This document shows positions 17,706 to 25,940 of a DNA stretch of 64,000 nt, piece after piece (position 1 is the stretch's first letter; each line of letters starts with the position of its first letter). Below the pieces are notes generated by a model. It searched no databases. It had not been told where the DNA came from and saw nothing but the letters and a program-made list of their open reading frames with translations. Made by a program: the position numbers and the translations under genes. Where the stretch lies: positions 434,001 through 498,000 of the forward strand of contig NZ_QQRS01000002.1 of the NCBI RefSeq assembly GCF_003428875.1, written 5' to 3'. This stretch comes from Planomicrobium okeanokoites (GTDB lineage: Bacteria; Bacillota; Bacilli; Bacillales_A; Planococcaceae).

Positions 17706-17801
17706 ATGCCCAACTCGGGCTTGTTTATGCCCAACTTCTTGTGTTTTATGCCCGACTTTGGTCCGTTTATGCCCAACTTTGACTGATTTATGCCCAACTG
17801 G
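17706..17801 (+). repeat. Array D: five units, exact 21-bp period
   Basis: ATGCCC cores start at 17706, 17727, 17748, 17769 and 17790. It is a near-identical direct repeat of array C, 5718 bp away, with a shared right flank (GCTAGCGAGTCG). It is downstream of the ABC-peptidase gene. Confidence 0.95.
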
Positions 17802-17899
17802 TTAATTGCAGCTAGCGAGTCGATATTTATTGACAATATCAGCCTTCTGCTGAGTGAAATCGAAACTTTCGCAGTTTCATTTTCGAGCGATTTATATTT

Positions 17900-17994
17900 A
17901 CTCCCAACTTCGACCTGTTTACTCCCAACTTTCATCGATTTACTCCCAACTTCGCTCCGTTTATTCCCAACTTCAATGGTTTTATTCCCAACTA
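17900..17994 (+). repeat. Array E: five units, exact 21-bp period
   Basis: ACTCCCAACTT or ATTCCCAACTT units start at 17900, 17921, 17942, 17963 and 17984. The core differs from neighbouring array D (ATGCCCAACTT) in two to three bases, and resembles arrays J and L at 51.8-52.3 kb. Confidence 0.95.
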
Positions 17995-18035
17995 GCCATT
18001 TCGCGGCTTTGCATCGCACATTTTTCATTCCACGC

Positions 18036-18065
18036 AAAAAGGGACAGCTCCACTCGCCGTCCCTT
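18036..18065 (-). terminator. Intrinsic terminator
   Basis: AAGGGAC/GTCCCTT arms with a T-run on the minus strand, immediately downstream of the S51 peptidase gene. Confidence 0.75.
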
Positions 18066-18071
18066 CAGCAT

Positions 18072-18965
18072 TTATTGCAAAACCCATCCCGCCACAACAA
18101 TTGAAACAAACAAAATTACCGCAAGCCCCACAAAAAGATACCCGCCAACCTGAAGTGCCTTAGGCATCGTCTCCAGATTTCTGTAATCTCCTGCAGCAGG
18201 GTAGCCTTCGATGCTCTGCATATGCCCAACTGCATCGTTGAACGGCTTTTTGTCGCCAACGATAGCCTGCGCATCGTACTCGCCATCTCCACTGAAATTG
18301 AATGCCTCCCCTGGCTGCAGCTCGACTTTGTCGTCACCGATAAACAGATAAGCAGACTTCGTGCCCGTGACTTTGATGTGCCCATCCTGAAAATACGCAC
18401 CGCTTTCTTCGGGCAACGCGATGACCGGCGCATCAAAATCTTCGATATAACGACGGATCATTTCATCGTTTTCATTTTCGTAATGGCACCAGACAGCCAG
18501 GCCGTCGAGCACATCCAATCCGGCGAAATCGTGTACGCCCACTCTATTGTCATCCAAGTGTGCACTGGTCATGATGTTCGAGCCCAGAATGATGGCGCCG
18601 GCGCTCCCGCCATAAACGACGCCACCACCTTGTATGTATTCTTTCAACACCCTATCGAAACCGGAATTCCGCATTTCATTCAATAAATGAAACGTATTCC
18701 CCCCGCCGATATAAACGGCTGAGAATTGCTGCAGATCGTCCACCGATTTCCGGTGAAGATCGGTCCACATGACGATTTCATGAATGCCCAGCGGGTTGAA
18801 GACATCCCGCATCCACTGAAGACAATCAGCGTAGGGAATCATACCGTCCATCGCAATCGGGATATATAAGAGCGGCTTCGCCTGACCGATTTGCCGCCTG
18901 AATTCCTCATCAAACTTCTCAGTGTTCTTCCGGTCTCCACCGCCGGATAAAAATAAAGATCCCAT
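18072..18965 (-). CDS. S51-family (dipeptidase E / cyanophycinase-like) peptidase with a C-terminal membrane anchor
   Basis: A 297-residue protein. The N-terminus MGSLFLSGGGD and the nucleophile elbow YGGSAGAIILGS (about residues 118-129) identify a serine peptidase of the PepE/cyanophycinase superfamily. YIGGGNTFHLLNEM is also typical of it. The last 22 residues form a hydrophobic helix (YLFVGLAVILFVSIVVAGW), so the catalytic domain is probably tethered to the inner face of the membrane; most PepE proteins are soluble. The ATG at 18965 follows AAAGGGG. The Nudix gene ends about 20 bp upstream, suggesting a three-gene operon. Confidence 0.83.
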   Translation of the reverse strand: MGSLFLSGGGDRKNTEKFDEEFRRQIGQAKPLLYIPIAMDGMIPYADCLQWMRDVFNPLGIHEIVMWTDLHRKSVDDLQQFSAVYIGGGNTFHLLNEMRNSGFDRVLKEYIQGGGVVYGGSAGAIILGSNIMTSAHLDDNRVGVHDFAGLDVLDGLAVWCHYENENDEMIRRYIEDFDAPVIALPEESGAYFQDGHIKVTGTKSAYLFIGDDKVELQPGEAFNFSGDGEYDAQAIVGDKKPFNDAVGHMQSIEGYPAAGDYRNLETMPKALQVGGYLFVGLAVILFVSIVVAGWVLQ

Positions 18966-18985
18966 TTCTAAGCCCCTTTCACCCA

Positions 18986-19465
18986 TCAAATATAATCAAG
19001 AATTTTCAAATCCATTTCATCTATAACGCCGAGTACCTCGCTTCGGTCCCATAATTTCATCTCTGACGTTTCGTCATTCTTCAGGAATGGCTGCAGCTTC
19101 TCCCTACTGCCAGCAAAAACAGGATTGTATTTGACGCTGCCATCAGAACTATTCTCCAATTTCAACAGCCCTTTAAACTTCAGTTCCGTTATGTATTGGC
19201 CGGTTTCCTCATAAAGCTCCCGGATGGCGCATTCCTTCTCCGTCTCATCGCCTTCACGCCGCCCTGCAGGCAATTCCCATTGTTTCCGCCAGACGTTATA
19301 GACCATCAGAACCTTCTCCTCACAGCTGATCACCGCAAAGGACCCGGCGATCGGAGCGTAACCCTTTATTTCTTCTTCCTTTATGGCAATAAAATCAAGA
19401 AACCTAAAGCCGTTATTTTTGGTGGTGTTCAAGTGCAGCACTCCTTTTAATAGCTTATCTTTCAT
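18986..19465 (-). CDS. Nudix hydrolase
   Basis: A 159-residue Nudix-fold protein. The Nudix box GRREGDETEKECAIRELYEE is complete for the metal-binding glutamates (REL-EE), but the last position of the consensus is Gln in place of a hydrophobic residue. The substrate (nucleoside diphosphate linked to X) is not evident. It overlaps the upstream Nudix gene by 11 bp and is followed about 20 bp later by the S51 peptidase, so the three are probably one transcript. Confidence 0.85.
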   Translation of the reverse strand: MKDKLLKGVLHLNTTKNNGFRFLDFIAIKEEEIKGYAPIAGSFAVISCEEKVLMVYNVWRKQWELPAGRREGDETEKECAIRELYEETGQYITELKFKGLLKLENSSDGSVKYNPVFAGSREKLQPFLKNDETSEMKLWDRSEVLGVIDEMDLKILDYI

Positions 19466-20003
19466 CCAATACTGCCTTCGCCATGTAATAGGCGCTGGCA
19501 GTGAAAAGCTGCGTTTGAATTTCCTGGTTTCTTATCAAATCGCCAAATTTCTCAAACTCGATTAATTTTACTTCTATCTCTTCTGTTTCATCGAGATGCT
19601 GTTCAGCAGATTTATAAGCATCCGTTAGAAGAAAAGTTTTTATCTTGTTATTCTGTGTTGCTGGATTCACCATGAATTCACCGAGCAATACCGGGTTTTC
19701 CATAGAAGTGTATCCCGTCTCTTCCTGGATTTCCCGGAGTATACCTTCTTCATCGGTTTCCCCTTCTTCTTTTTTGCCCGCAGGAATTTCAAGATAGAAT
19801 CCTTGGCCTCCGTACCTGTATTGCTCAACCAGTACCATTTGATTGTCCTTTGTCAAAACGACCGCGTTTACCCAATCGGCAAATTCGTTTACGTAATAGT
19901 CATCGATAGTGATGCCGTTTGGCAGTTTGCATGCATCTTTTCTTAAATTTCCGAATGGGGTTTTGTAGAGATATTCGGAATCTGTTGTTTTCCACGCTTT
20001 CAT
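19455..20003 (-). CDS. Nudix hydrolase, ADP-ribose pyrophosphatase-like
   Basis: A 182-residue Nudix hydrolase with a complete Nudix box (GKKEEGETDEEGILREIQEE, then TGY) near residues 80-102. VLVEQYRYGGQGFYLEIPAG just before the box resembles ADP-sugar pyrophosphatases (NudF type), which hydrolyse ADP-ribose to AMP and ribose 5-phosphate. It is the first gene of a likely operon with a second Nudix enzyme (11-bp overlap) and an S51 peptidase. Substrate assignment is tentative. Confidence 0.82.
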   Translation of the reverse strand: MKAWKTTDSEYLYKTPFGNLRKDACKLPNGITIDDYYVNEFADWVNAVVLTKDNQMVLVEQYRYGGQGFYLEIPAGKKEEGETDEEGILREIQEETGYTSMENPVLLGEFMVNPATQNNKIKTFLLTDAYKSAEQHLDETEEIEVKLIEFEKFGDLIRNQEIQTQLFTASAYYMAKAVLDER

Positions 20004-20235
20004 TGCTTATCTCCTTCTACTCGGTAATTAAATTTTTCAATTCGATCGACTAGCTTCCCCCAGCATATAAAGTGTTGAGATTCCAATTCTGGTTAGTTAT
20101 CTGTTCCAATCCAATTCTCCTCTGCTGTCGTTTAATTTTTTCTATTTCTATAATAAATTCTATTTATTCCTGAAAATTCCTTTATGGAATAATTAAAGAG
20201 CACCGCCAGAAAGCAGTACTCGTTTATAGATGCGC

Positions 20236-21105
20236 TTAATCTTTTGCATATCCTAAAACCTTGCCTTCAACCGCTTCTAAAGGCAATTCTCCGAAGTCTC
20301 TGCTGTCAGTGCCTCTCCACCATTGATCGACTAAAACAAAGACAGCTTCGTTTGATACTTTTACAGGTTCCATCGAGGTAGCGAAATACTCTTTCATAGA
20401 GTCCACGTTCACCCAGGATATTTGTTCTTCTTCAGAAACTTCTATATCTGTTGTCAGGGTTCCTTCTTCAACGTTTCGTTCCACCATCTTAAAATATTCG
20501 TCCTTGCTGAGCCCTAAACTTGTTGCAGCCCCATAAAACGTATCAAGTTTTTTGTCGTCCACATAAATCTGCCCCTCGCGTATTACCACGGTTTCTCCCG
20601 GCAATCCTACAACTCTGGCAATATAATACTCAGGTAAATTCGAGTTTTTATTGATGGCTGAAACCGGAGTTTTATAATATACTACGTCTCCACGACGGAC
20701 TTCTTCATATTCCATTTCAACAACTAAGCTACTGTTGGTAATGGTGTCATAATCATGATTTCCACGATCCATTGCGTCTGATCCCCATTCGACTAAGATT
20801 GTGTTCTCCTTAGCTTCGACCATTTCAATTTCCGGCACCGTATCCGGGTCCGTCAGAGCAGGCAATTCGCTCGTCGTTCCTGCTGGACCGGATGGATCCG
20901 TATTGTTCTCACCCATATTCAAGACAAGAAAAGTTGTAACGACCGTCAAAAGCAACATCAGTACAGCGGCATATTTAAAATCAGCAAACCGGTTCGCCGG
21001 CCGCTGCTCCTTTTTCATGTCATTTAGAATTTTCCGCTTCAGCGGTTCGTTAAAGCGAGGCGATTCGCCGACAAACTCATCCAGGTCACGTTTGAATTTA
21101 TTCAT
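20236..21105 (-). CDS. Anti-sigma-like membrane protein with inactive signal-peptidase I (S26) domain
   Basis: A 289-residue single-pass protein. Residues 1-43 are cytosolic and basic, residues 44-63 form a membrane helix, and residues about 95-288 resemble the type I signal peptidase fold (RRGDVVYYKTP, IARVVGLPGETV, GQIYVDDKKLD, TDSRDFG). The position expected for the catalytic serine before Met reads AM (A111-M112), and the position of the catalytic lysine before RVVGLPG is Ala (A163), so it should lack protease activity. The start overlaps the sigma-factor gene by 8 bp, so an anti-sigma role is likely. The S26-like part may sense an extracellular ligand; this is inference. Confidence 0.8.
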   Translation of the reverse strand: MNKFKRDLDEFVGESPRFNEPLKRKILNDMKKEQRPANRFADFKYAAVLMLLLTVVTTFLVLNMGENNTDPSGPAGTTSELPALTDPDTVPEIEMVEAKENTILVEWGSDAMDRGNHDYDTITNSSLVVEMEYEEVRRGDVVYYKTPVSAINKNSNLPEYYIARVVGLPGETVVIREGQIYVDDKKLDTFYGAATSLGLSKDEYFKMVERNVEEGTLTTDIEVSEEEQISWVNVDSMKEYFATSMEPVKVSNEAVFVLVDQWWRGTDSRDFGELPLEAVEGKVLGYAKD

Positions 21106-21643
21106 CCTGCATCCCCTCCCACTCTTTCAAATCCACTTTTTCGCGCAATAAATCCTTTGCGCGGCGCAATCTCGTTTTGACAGTGTTTTCCGGGCAGTTC
21201 AGCAGCTCGCTGATTTCCTTCGACGTGAATTCCTGGTAATAGAACAGCAGGATCACTTCCCGATATTTAACCGGAAGCTCAAGAATTTTATTCGTGAGAT
21301 TGCCCTGGACTGTGTGCTGCTCCAAGGCTGCCTCGGGAGATTTGCCTGAAGAAATTAAACTGCCGATTCCATTCGAAAACAACGAGCGTTTGTTTTTCCA
21401 GCTCCGCAGATGATCACGGCATTTATTGACGGCAATTTTCGATAAATAGGTTTTCAGGGAAGCGCGGTTGTCGAACTGGGCGGATTTGTGGTAATAGCTG
21501 ATGAACACTTCCTGCATGATGTCTTCGGCCATCGACCAGTCCTTTACGTAGAAATAAGCCAGCCGGATCAGGTATTCCCCGTGGCTGTCCATTATCTTTT
21601 TCATCTCTTCATCGCTTATTTTCGTGTCTTCATGCACCGGCAT
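21098..21643 (-). CDS. ECF-type sigma-70 family RNA polymerase sigma factor
   Basis: A 181-residue sigma factor. Region 2 is readable as YLIRLAYFYVKDWSMAEDIM (with QEVFISYY following), and region 4 as LPVKYREVILLFYYQEFTSK (with EISELLNCPENTVKTRLRRA). The ATG at 21643 is preferred over an upstream GTG at 21667, because that GTG lies at or before the predicted transcription start of the ECF-type promoter at 21672-21699. The next gene overlaps by 8 bp and probably encodes the cognate anti-sigma factor. The promoter suggests autoregulation. Confidence 0.9.
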   Translation of the reverse strand: MPVHEDTKISDEEMKKIMDSHGEYLIRLAYFYVKDWSMAEDIMQEVFISYYHKSAQFDNRASLKTYLSKIAVNKCRDHLRSWKNKRSLFSNGIGSLISSGKSPEAALEQHTVQGNLTNKILELPVKYREVILLFYYQEFTSKEISELLNCPENTVKTRLRRAKDLLREKVDLKEWEGMQDE

Positions 21644-21671
21644 ACGCCCCCATCCCTTCCTGAACACCCAA

Positions 21672-21699
21672 TAGACGCAAGTTTTCTGATAATAGTTTC
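21672..21699 (-). promoter_or_regulatory. Candidate ECF-type autoregulatory promoter
   Basis: On the minus strand GAAAC (21695-21699) and CGTCTA (21672-21677) are separated by 17 bp, matching the extracytoplasmic-function class (GAAAC, 16-17 bp, CGTC). It is about 30 bp upstream of the sigma factor start. Confidence 0.65.
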
Positions 21700-21799
21700 G
21701 TTTTTATAAGTATAGGTGAAAAAGAGGCAACGTGGTTTTTTAAATCTTATGATAAGCTTAAACACATGGGATATTATGTAATAAAAAAGGAGTGGGACA

Positions 21800-22624
21800 A
21801 TGAATCATTTTGTCGTTGGAGAATCGGCTGCCGGCTCTTTGAAGCTGGCTTTTCGAGGGAAAAACCATCAGATTTACCCCTTGTCGCTTGATCTTTCGCT
21901 GGGGCCGATTGCGGCAATCCACGAAGAAGAAGGCATTCAGCGCCATGTGGACTGGCTCAGATCTTCATTTACATTCGAAGATGATTATTTCGGGCATCAG
22001 GAAGAAACGTACCGGCAGACTTTAGAGAAAATAAAAAGTTTGAAAGACGGCGACCAGGCAACGATCTGGACAGGTGAAAATACAGCGGAACAAATTGGGC
22101 TGCGCCTCGTTTGTTTTCTTATGGCAAATAAAAAGGTAGATCTGTCCGTCGTCAACACCGCTGAAGCGATGAATGAATTGATGAGAGATTCGGACATTGA
22201 GGTTGAAATCCGACATTCGGGGGAATGTAACAACAAGCAAATGGCCCACTTTTTTAAGCATTCGAGAACGCGGTTGCCGAATGCCGAAACGGTCGCGTTA
22301 GCTGATGACATGTTGAAATTGCTGTCGAGTACGAGTCTATTGCGGTCTTGGAAAAACGGGGAAATTCTGGACGCCGAAGAGACGCGGGACGATTCTTTCA
22401 TTTTAAAATGTGTACGCGGGCAAAAAGAAAAGAACTTGAACGACGGTTTCGTCAAGGCAACTCGGATTGTCGGCGAAGTTTTGGGGCATTCCTATCACAT
22501 CTATTCCGATGCCTGGATCGATTATAGGCTCCGTTCACTGACCCGTTCAGGACAGCTGATTTCAAGAGGCGATCTCAGGTCGATGCGGAGTTATGATGTG
22601 CGATTGGCTCATGAAGAGGTTTGA
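21800..22624 (+). CDS. DUF1835-family protein
   Basis: A 274-residue cytosolic protein. The N-terminus MNHFVVGESAAGSLKLAF and the following LSLDLSLGPIAAIHEEEGI match the DUF1835 pattern common in Bacillales. The C-terminal part (YSDAWIDYRLRSLTRSGQLI) looks like the paired DUF3658-type domain. No catalytic motif is clear, and function is unknown. AAAAGGAGTGGGACA provides the ribosome site. It stands alone, divergent from the sigma factor operon. Confidence 0.7.
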   Translation: MNHFVVGESAAGSLKLAFRGKNHQIYPLSLDLSLGPIAAIHEEEGIQRHVDWLRSSFTFEDDYFGHQEETYRQTLEKIKSLKDGDQATIWTGENTAEQIGLRLVCFLMANKKVDLSVVNTAEAMNELMRDSDIEVEIRHSGECNNKQMAHFFKHSRTRLPNAETVALADDMLKLLSSTSLLRSWKNGEILDAEETRDDSFILKCVRGQKEKNLNDGFVKATRIVGEVLGHSYHIYSDAWIDYRLRSLTRSGQLISRGDLRSMRSYDVRLAHEEV

Positions 22625-22634
22625 CAAAATGCAA

Positions 22635-22695
22635 AAGGCTTCGCGGATGCGAAGCCTTCTTTTAATGGATTGGAGTTTTTCGCGCAGCGAAAAAC
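22635..22695 (+). repeat. Paired-hairpin element
   Basis: AAGGCTTCGC/GCGAAGCCTT (22635-22658) is followed by GTTTTTCGC/GCGAAAAAC (22675-22695) and ATCCG, the same order as at 1177-1236 and 31108-31167. The first hairpin with its TTCTTTT tail could terminate the DUF1835 gene. Confidence 0.75.
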
Positions 22696-22807
22696 ATCCG
22701 TTTTAGCTCTTTTGATTTTGTGGGCGGGGTGAAGCAGGGTGGCATTCTTCAACTTGCGCCGTTTTTCAGGGCATAAAAATAATACAAAAGACAAAAAAGC
22801 ATCTTCC

Positions 22808-22920
22808 CGCGCAAACATGACCGGTTTCCGCGCATACTTGGATCTCTTCCGCGCATTCATATCCTCCTTCGACGCATACTTGTCTTTTTGCGCGCATACT
22901 CCCCTGTCTTTAGCGCATAT
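22808..22920 (+). repeat. Array F: six units, 20-21 bp period
   Basis: GCAA/GCAT cores at 22811, 22832, 22853, 22874, 22894 and 22915 give spacings of 21, 21, 21, 20 and 21 bp. The unit is close to TTCCGCGCATACTTG. It lies between convergent genes ending at 22624 and 23029. Confidence 0.9.
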
Positions 22921-22980
22921 ATTTCAATTCCCAAGAAAACCGACTCAAAAGACACCGCTTCCCTTCATTATTTCTATCAA

Positions 22981-23018
22981 AAAAACCGGCCCGGAAGAGT
23001 CCCCCCTGAGCCGGCCGA
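22981..23018 (-). terminator. Intrinsic terminator of the TerC gene
   Basis: GGCCGG/CCGGCC-type stem with a T-run on the minus strand just beyond the terC-family stop codon. Confidence 0.7.
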
Positions 23019-23028
23019 TTTTATTCCA

Positions 23029-23793
23029 TTAAGCCAGCTTCTCTGACTCACGCTTCTTCTTGACACTAACCAACGCTCCGACTGCAACAATCGCAAGCAA
23101 GACTCCCCAGAAAATCAGCTTCCATTCTGCCGAGTGGACGAAATCGTATGGCAGGATGCCGAGATTTTTATGCCCCAGAGTCAGGACAGTCAACTTTACG
23201 CCGACCCAGCCGACAATGACGAAGGCAGTTGTTTCAAGCTGCGGGTAGTTTGCCAGCAATTTAACGAATTTATGTGCCGCGAAACGCATGATGACGAGGC
23301 CGACCAATCCACCGGCAAGCATGACGCCGAACTGGCCGCCGTTGATGCCGCCGATTTCCATCGAGCCCAAGTGAGGCAATGTCATCGCCAAAGCGACTGC
23401 AGCAAGCATGGAGTCGATCGCGAACGCGATGTCCGCCAGCTCGACTTTGAAAACGGTCGTCCAGAAACCTGAACCTTTTGTCGCTTCAGGCTCATGCGAA
23501 TGTTCCTTGTGTTTTCGCTGGTCGTAAATGTGCTTGAAGGCGATGAACAACAGGTAAGCCGCACCTAACGCCTGAATCTGCCAAACATCGACGAGCAGCG
23601 TGATCAGGAACAATGCTGCGAAACGGAACACGAACGCTCCCAGTAATCCATAGAACAACGCTTTTTTCTGCTGCTCTTTCGGCAAGTGCTTGACCATCAC
23701 CGCCATAACCACCGCATTGTCTGCAGCAAGTAACCCTTCCAGTGCTACAAGAACGAGCAGCACCCATACATATTCCAATAAAATCGCTTCCAT
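23029..23793 (-). CDS. TerC-family integral membrane protein (manganese exporter type)
   Basis: A 254-residue polytopic protein of the TerC/YkoY family. Conserved features include the acidic membrane motifs EGLLAADNAVVMAVMV near the N-terminus and ELADIAFAIDSMLAAVAL in the centre, plus a cytosolic histidine-rich loop (KHKEHSHEPE). Bacillus homologues (YkoY/YceF) are implicated in Mn2+ export and metalation of secreted enzymes. A yybP-ykoY manganese riboswitch lies directly upstream and fits that role. The gene is monocistronic, with a terminator at 22981. Confidence 0.9.
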   Translation of the reverse strand: MEAILLEYVWVLLVLVALEGLLAADNAVVMAVMVKHLPKEQQKKALFYGLLGAFVFRFAALFLITLLVDVWQIQALGAAYLLFIAFKHIYDQRKHKEHSHEPEATKGSGFWTTVFKVELADIAFAIDSMLAAVALAMTLPHLGSMEIGGINGGQFGVMLAGGLVGLVIMRFAAHKFVKLLANYPQLETTAFVIVGWVGVKLTVLTLGHKNLGILPYDFVHSAEWKLIFWGVLLAIVAVGALVSVKKKRESEKLA

Positions 23794-23821
23794 CTTCCAA
23801 ACCCCCAGCTAATTTTTTGCA

Positions 23822-23955
23822 ACAAAAAAGACCCAGCCTAATTAAAGGCAAAGGTCTTGCTAAGCAAAATTAACTGCTATCACAGCCGGTGGCTCTTAAC
23901 CACGTAATGACGACTGTGAAATAGGTTTCCCTATAGCTACTCCCCTTTGACGAAT
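23822..23955 (-). ncRNA. yybP-ykoY manganese riboswitch
   Basis: Read on the minus strand the leader contains AAAGGGGAGTAGCTATAGGG, TCACAGTCGTCATTACG and GCCACCGGCTGTGATAGC, the conserved core of the Mn2+-sensing yybP-ykoY class. A terminator stem with AAGACC/GGTCTT arms and a T-run (about 23822-23861) completes the expression platform. It controls the TerC-family gene that starts about 30 bp downstream. Confidence 0.9.
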
Positions 23956-24156
23956 GTCAAAAGTCTATTGAGTTGTAACGTCAGTATAGCATCATTCAAA
24001 AGAAAACAATAGATTGTTTTTGTCTGAATTGTGGCAAATTTAAGTGGGACGAGTTTTCATTGCCATAAACCATTACGTTCCACTGTATGGTTTGCTTCCC
24101 GATGTGATAGGATATTCTTAATTTAAATTGGAGGTGAGTGCATTGGGAAGGATTTA

Positions 24157-24546
24157 ATGAAAATCGGTGAAATAGCAAAACAGAGTGGTGTGTCTGTAAG
24201 AACCATTGATTATTATACAACTGCGGGTTTATTGGCATTCGAACGCTCTGAAGCTAATTACCGGCTTTACCCGCCCAATGTTCTGCACACGCTCGAACGG
24301 ATTCAGGCATTGAAGAAACAGCGCATGTCGATCGCGGAGATTAGGGAAATTATTTGTGCAGGCGATACTCCGGAAACGGATGAACTGATTGATGAAGTGA
24401 TCAATGAGTTCGATCAGCTGCAGCAAAAAATCGTCCGGCTGGAAAAACAGCTGAAGGATGCACCGTATTATGCGAAGACACAAACGGGCAAAGCACTGGA
24501 GAGAAAGATGGCTGCCATCACGGCTCTTTTGGTTTTGCTCCAATAA
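24157..24546 (+). CDS. MerR-family transcriptional regulator
   Basis: A 129-residue regulator. The winged helix-turn-helix is typical (MKIGEIAKQSGVSVRTIDYY, YRLYPPNVLHTLERIQALKK), followed by a coiled-coil dimerisation helix (DQLQQKIVRLEKQLKDA). No cysteine cluster for metal sensing is visible, so the ligand is unknown. Its own ribosome site is weak; a better one (GGAGGTG) serves a four-codon frame beginning TTG at 24143 whose stop overlaps this ATG (TAATG), suggesting coupled translation. The two CorC-type genes follow within 35 bp, so they are likely its targets. Confidence 0.85.
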   Translation: MKIGEIAKQSGVSVRTIDYYTTAGLLAFERSEANYRLYPPNVLHTLERIQALKKQRMSIAEIREIICAGDTPETDELIDEVINEFDQLQQKIVRLEKQLKDAPYYAKTQTGKALERKMAAITALLVLLQ

Positions 24547-24551
24547 ACCCC

Positions 24552-24580
24552 GGAGGTGAATCCCTTTTACAGGGACATAA
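24552..24580 (+). promoter_or_regulatory. Ribosome-binding site with intervening stem-loop
   Basis: GGAGGTG (24552-24558) is separated from the GTG start by 22 bases, too far for normal initiation. A TCCCT/AGGGA stem (24561-24575) fills the gap; looping it out would leave an effective spacing of about 7 bases. The second paralogue has the same design. Confidence 0.6.
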
Positions 24581-25888
24581 GTGGATATAATTACGATATT
24601 GAATTTAGGATTATTGGTACTATTGCTCGGCCTGACAGCTTTTTTTGTCGGATCAGAGTTTGCGGTGGTCAAGATCAGGATGTCCCGGCTCGACCAGCTG
24701 ATTGCAGAAGGCAATAAAAAAGCGGTTACCGCTAAAAAAGTGGCCGGCAACCTGGACTATTACTTGTCAGCCTGCCAGCTCGGCATCACGGTGACAGCCC
24801 TCGGACTCGGGGCGCTCGGTAAACCGACCGTCGAACGGCTGATGTATCCGATTTTCGAACTCTTTGCCGTATCGGATGCTATTGCCTCAGCTTCTTCGTA
24901 CGCCATCGCCTTCCTGCTGGTTACCTATTTACATGTAGTCGTGGGAGAAATGGCACCAAAGACATTGGCAATCGAATTTGCAGAAAAGATGTCATTGCTG
25001 TTGACTCCACCGCTTTATTGGTTCGGGCAAATCATGAAGCCTTTCATCTGGGCATTGAACGGAGCTGCCCGCTTATTGCTGCGGACATTCGGCATCCAGC
25101 CTGGACATGAACAGGCCTATTCGGAAGATGAACTCAAAATTGTCATGGCGCAAAGCTTTGAAGGCGGCGCCATCAATGAAACCGAACTTTCCTATATGGA
25201 AAATGTCTTTACGTTCGATGAGCGGGCCGCCAAAGAAATCATGGTGCCGCGAACAGAGCTTGTGACCCTCGATAAAGATATGCCGCTGGAAGAAATCGTC
25301 GAGATACTGGATGAAAACAATTACACACGCTACCCTGTCACAGAAGACGGTGACAAAGACAGCATCATCGGTTATGTCAGTGCCAAGAAAATGCTGCCGC
25401 ACATCGTCGCTGGCCGTCCATGGGAACTTCAGAATTTTGTCCGCGACATGCCGACCATTTTTGAAATGACAGGTTTGCAGGATGCGTTGATGAAAATGCA
25501 GAAGGCACGCGTCCACATTGCATTGGTTGCAGATGAGTATGGCGGAACTGCCGGCATGATTACGATGGAAGATATTCTGGAAGAAATCGTCGGTGAAATC
25601 CGCGATGAATTTGATGCAGATGAAGTACCCGATATCAGCAAAACCAATGAAGCCGATTATCTGATCAACGGACGCGTGCTGCTGAAAGACCTGGAGGACC
25701 GCTTTGACCTCGAATTTGATGAAGGCGAAGATATAGATACAATCGGCGGCTGGGTTCATTACAAGAGTCTGGGTGAAATTCAAACTGGTGATGTGTTCAC
25801 TGGCGACAATGGAATCTGGACAGTTGTGGAAATGGATCACCAGCAGGTCAAGCAGGTTCTTTATCATCCCAAATCTAAAAACGAATAA
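24581..25888 (+). CDS. CNNM/CorC-type (hemolysin-family) transporter with CBS domains
   Basis: A 435-residue membrane protein. Residues 1-190 form the DUF21/CNNM transmembrane domain (four helices, [16 protein letters not shown] and [20 protein letters not shown]). Residues about 205-330 are a CBS pair ([40 protein letters not shown]), and residues 345-432 the CorC_HlyC domain. Related proteins (MpfA/YhdP) export Mg2+. The start is GTG after an unusual leader stem-loop. A close paralogue follows 52 bp downstream and a MerR regulator precedes it. Confidence 0.9.
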   Translation: MDIITILNLGLLVLLLGLTAFFVGSEFAVVKIRMSRLDQLIAEGNKKAVTAKKVAGNLDYYLSACQLGITVTALGLGALGKPTVERLMYPIFELFAVSDAIASASSYAIAFLLVTYLHVVVGEMAPKTLAIEFAEKMSLLLTPPLYWFGQIMKPFIWALNGAARLLLRTFGIQPGHEQAYSEDELKIVMAQSFEGGAINETELSYMENVFTFDERAAKEIMVPRTELVTLDKDMPLEEIVEILDENNYTRYPVTEDGDKDSIIGYVSAKKMLPHIVAGRPWELQNFVRDMPTIFEMTGLQDALMKMQKARVHIALVADEYGGTAGMITMEDILEEIVGEIRDEFDADEVPDISKTNEADYLINGRVLLKDLEDRFDLEFDEGEDIDTIGGWVHYKSLGEIQTGDVFTGDNGIWTVVEMDHQQVKQVLYHPKSKNE

Positions 25889-25907
25889 ATACAATGAGCA
25901 ATTACAC

Positions 25908-25940
25908 GGAGGTGAATCCCTCGTTTAAGAGGGAACCATA
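25908..25940 (+). promoter_or_regulatory. Ribosome-binding site with intervening stem-loop
   Basis: GGAGGTG (25908-25914), then TCCCTC/GAGGGA (25917-25934), then TTG at 25941. The stem has one more pair than the one at 24561, with both sides changed together. Looped out, the effective spacing is about 8 bases. Confidence 0.6.

Noticed and set aside
11988-17801. ABC-peptidase operon as a composite transposon
   Set aside because: The bracketing repeats are arrays without a transposase, terminal inverted repeats or visible target duplications. Recombination between arrays is a simpler idea.
17513-18037. 174-codon minus-strand ORF over arrays D and E
   Set aside because: It consists of KLGIN and EVGSK repeats generated by the 21-bp arrays, plus antisense of the permease 3' end.
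25073-25894. 273-codon minus-strand ORF
   Set aside because: It is fully antisense to the first CorC-type gene, with composition typical of an antisense shadow and no ribosome site or domain.
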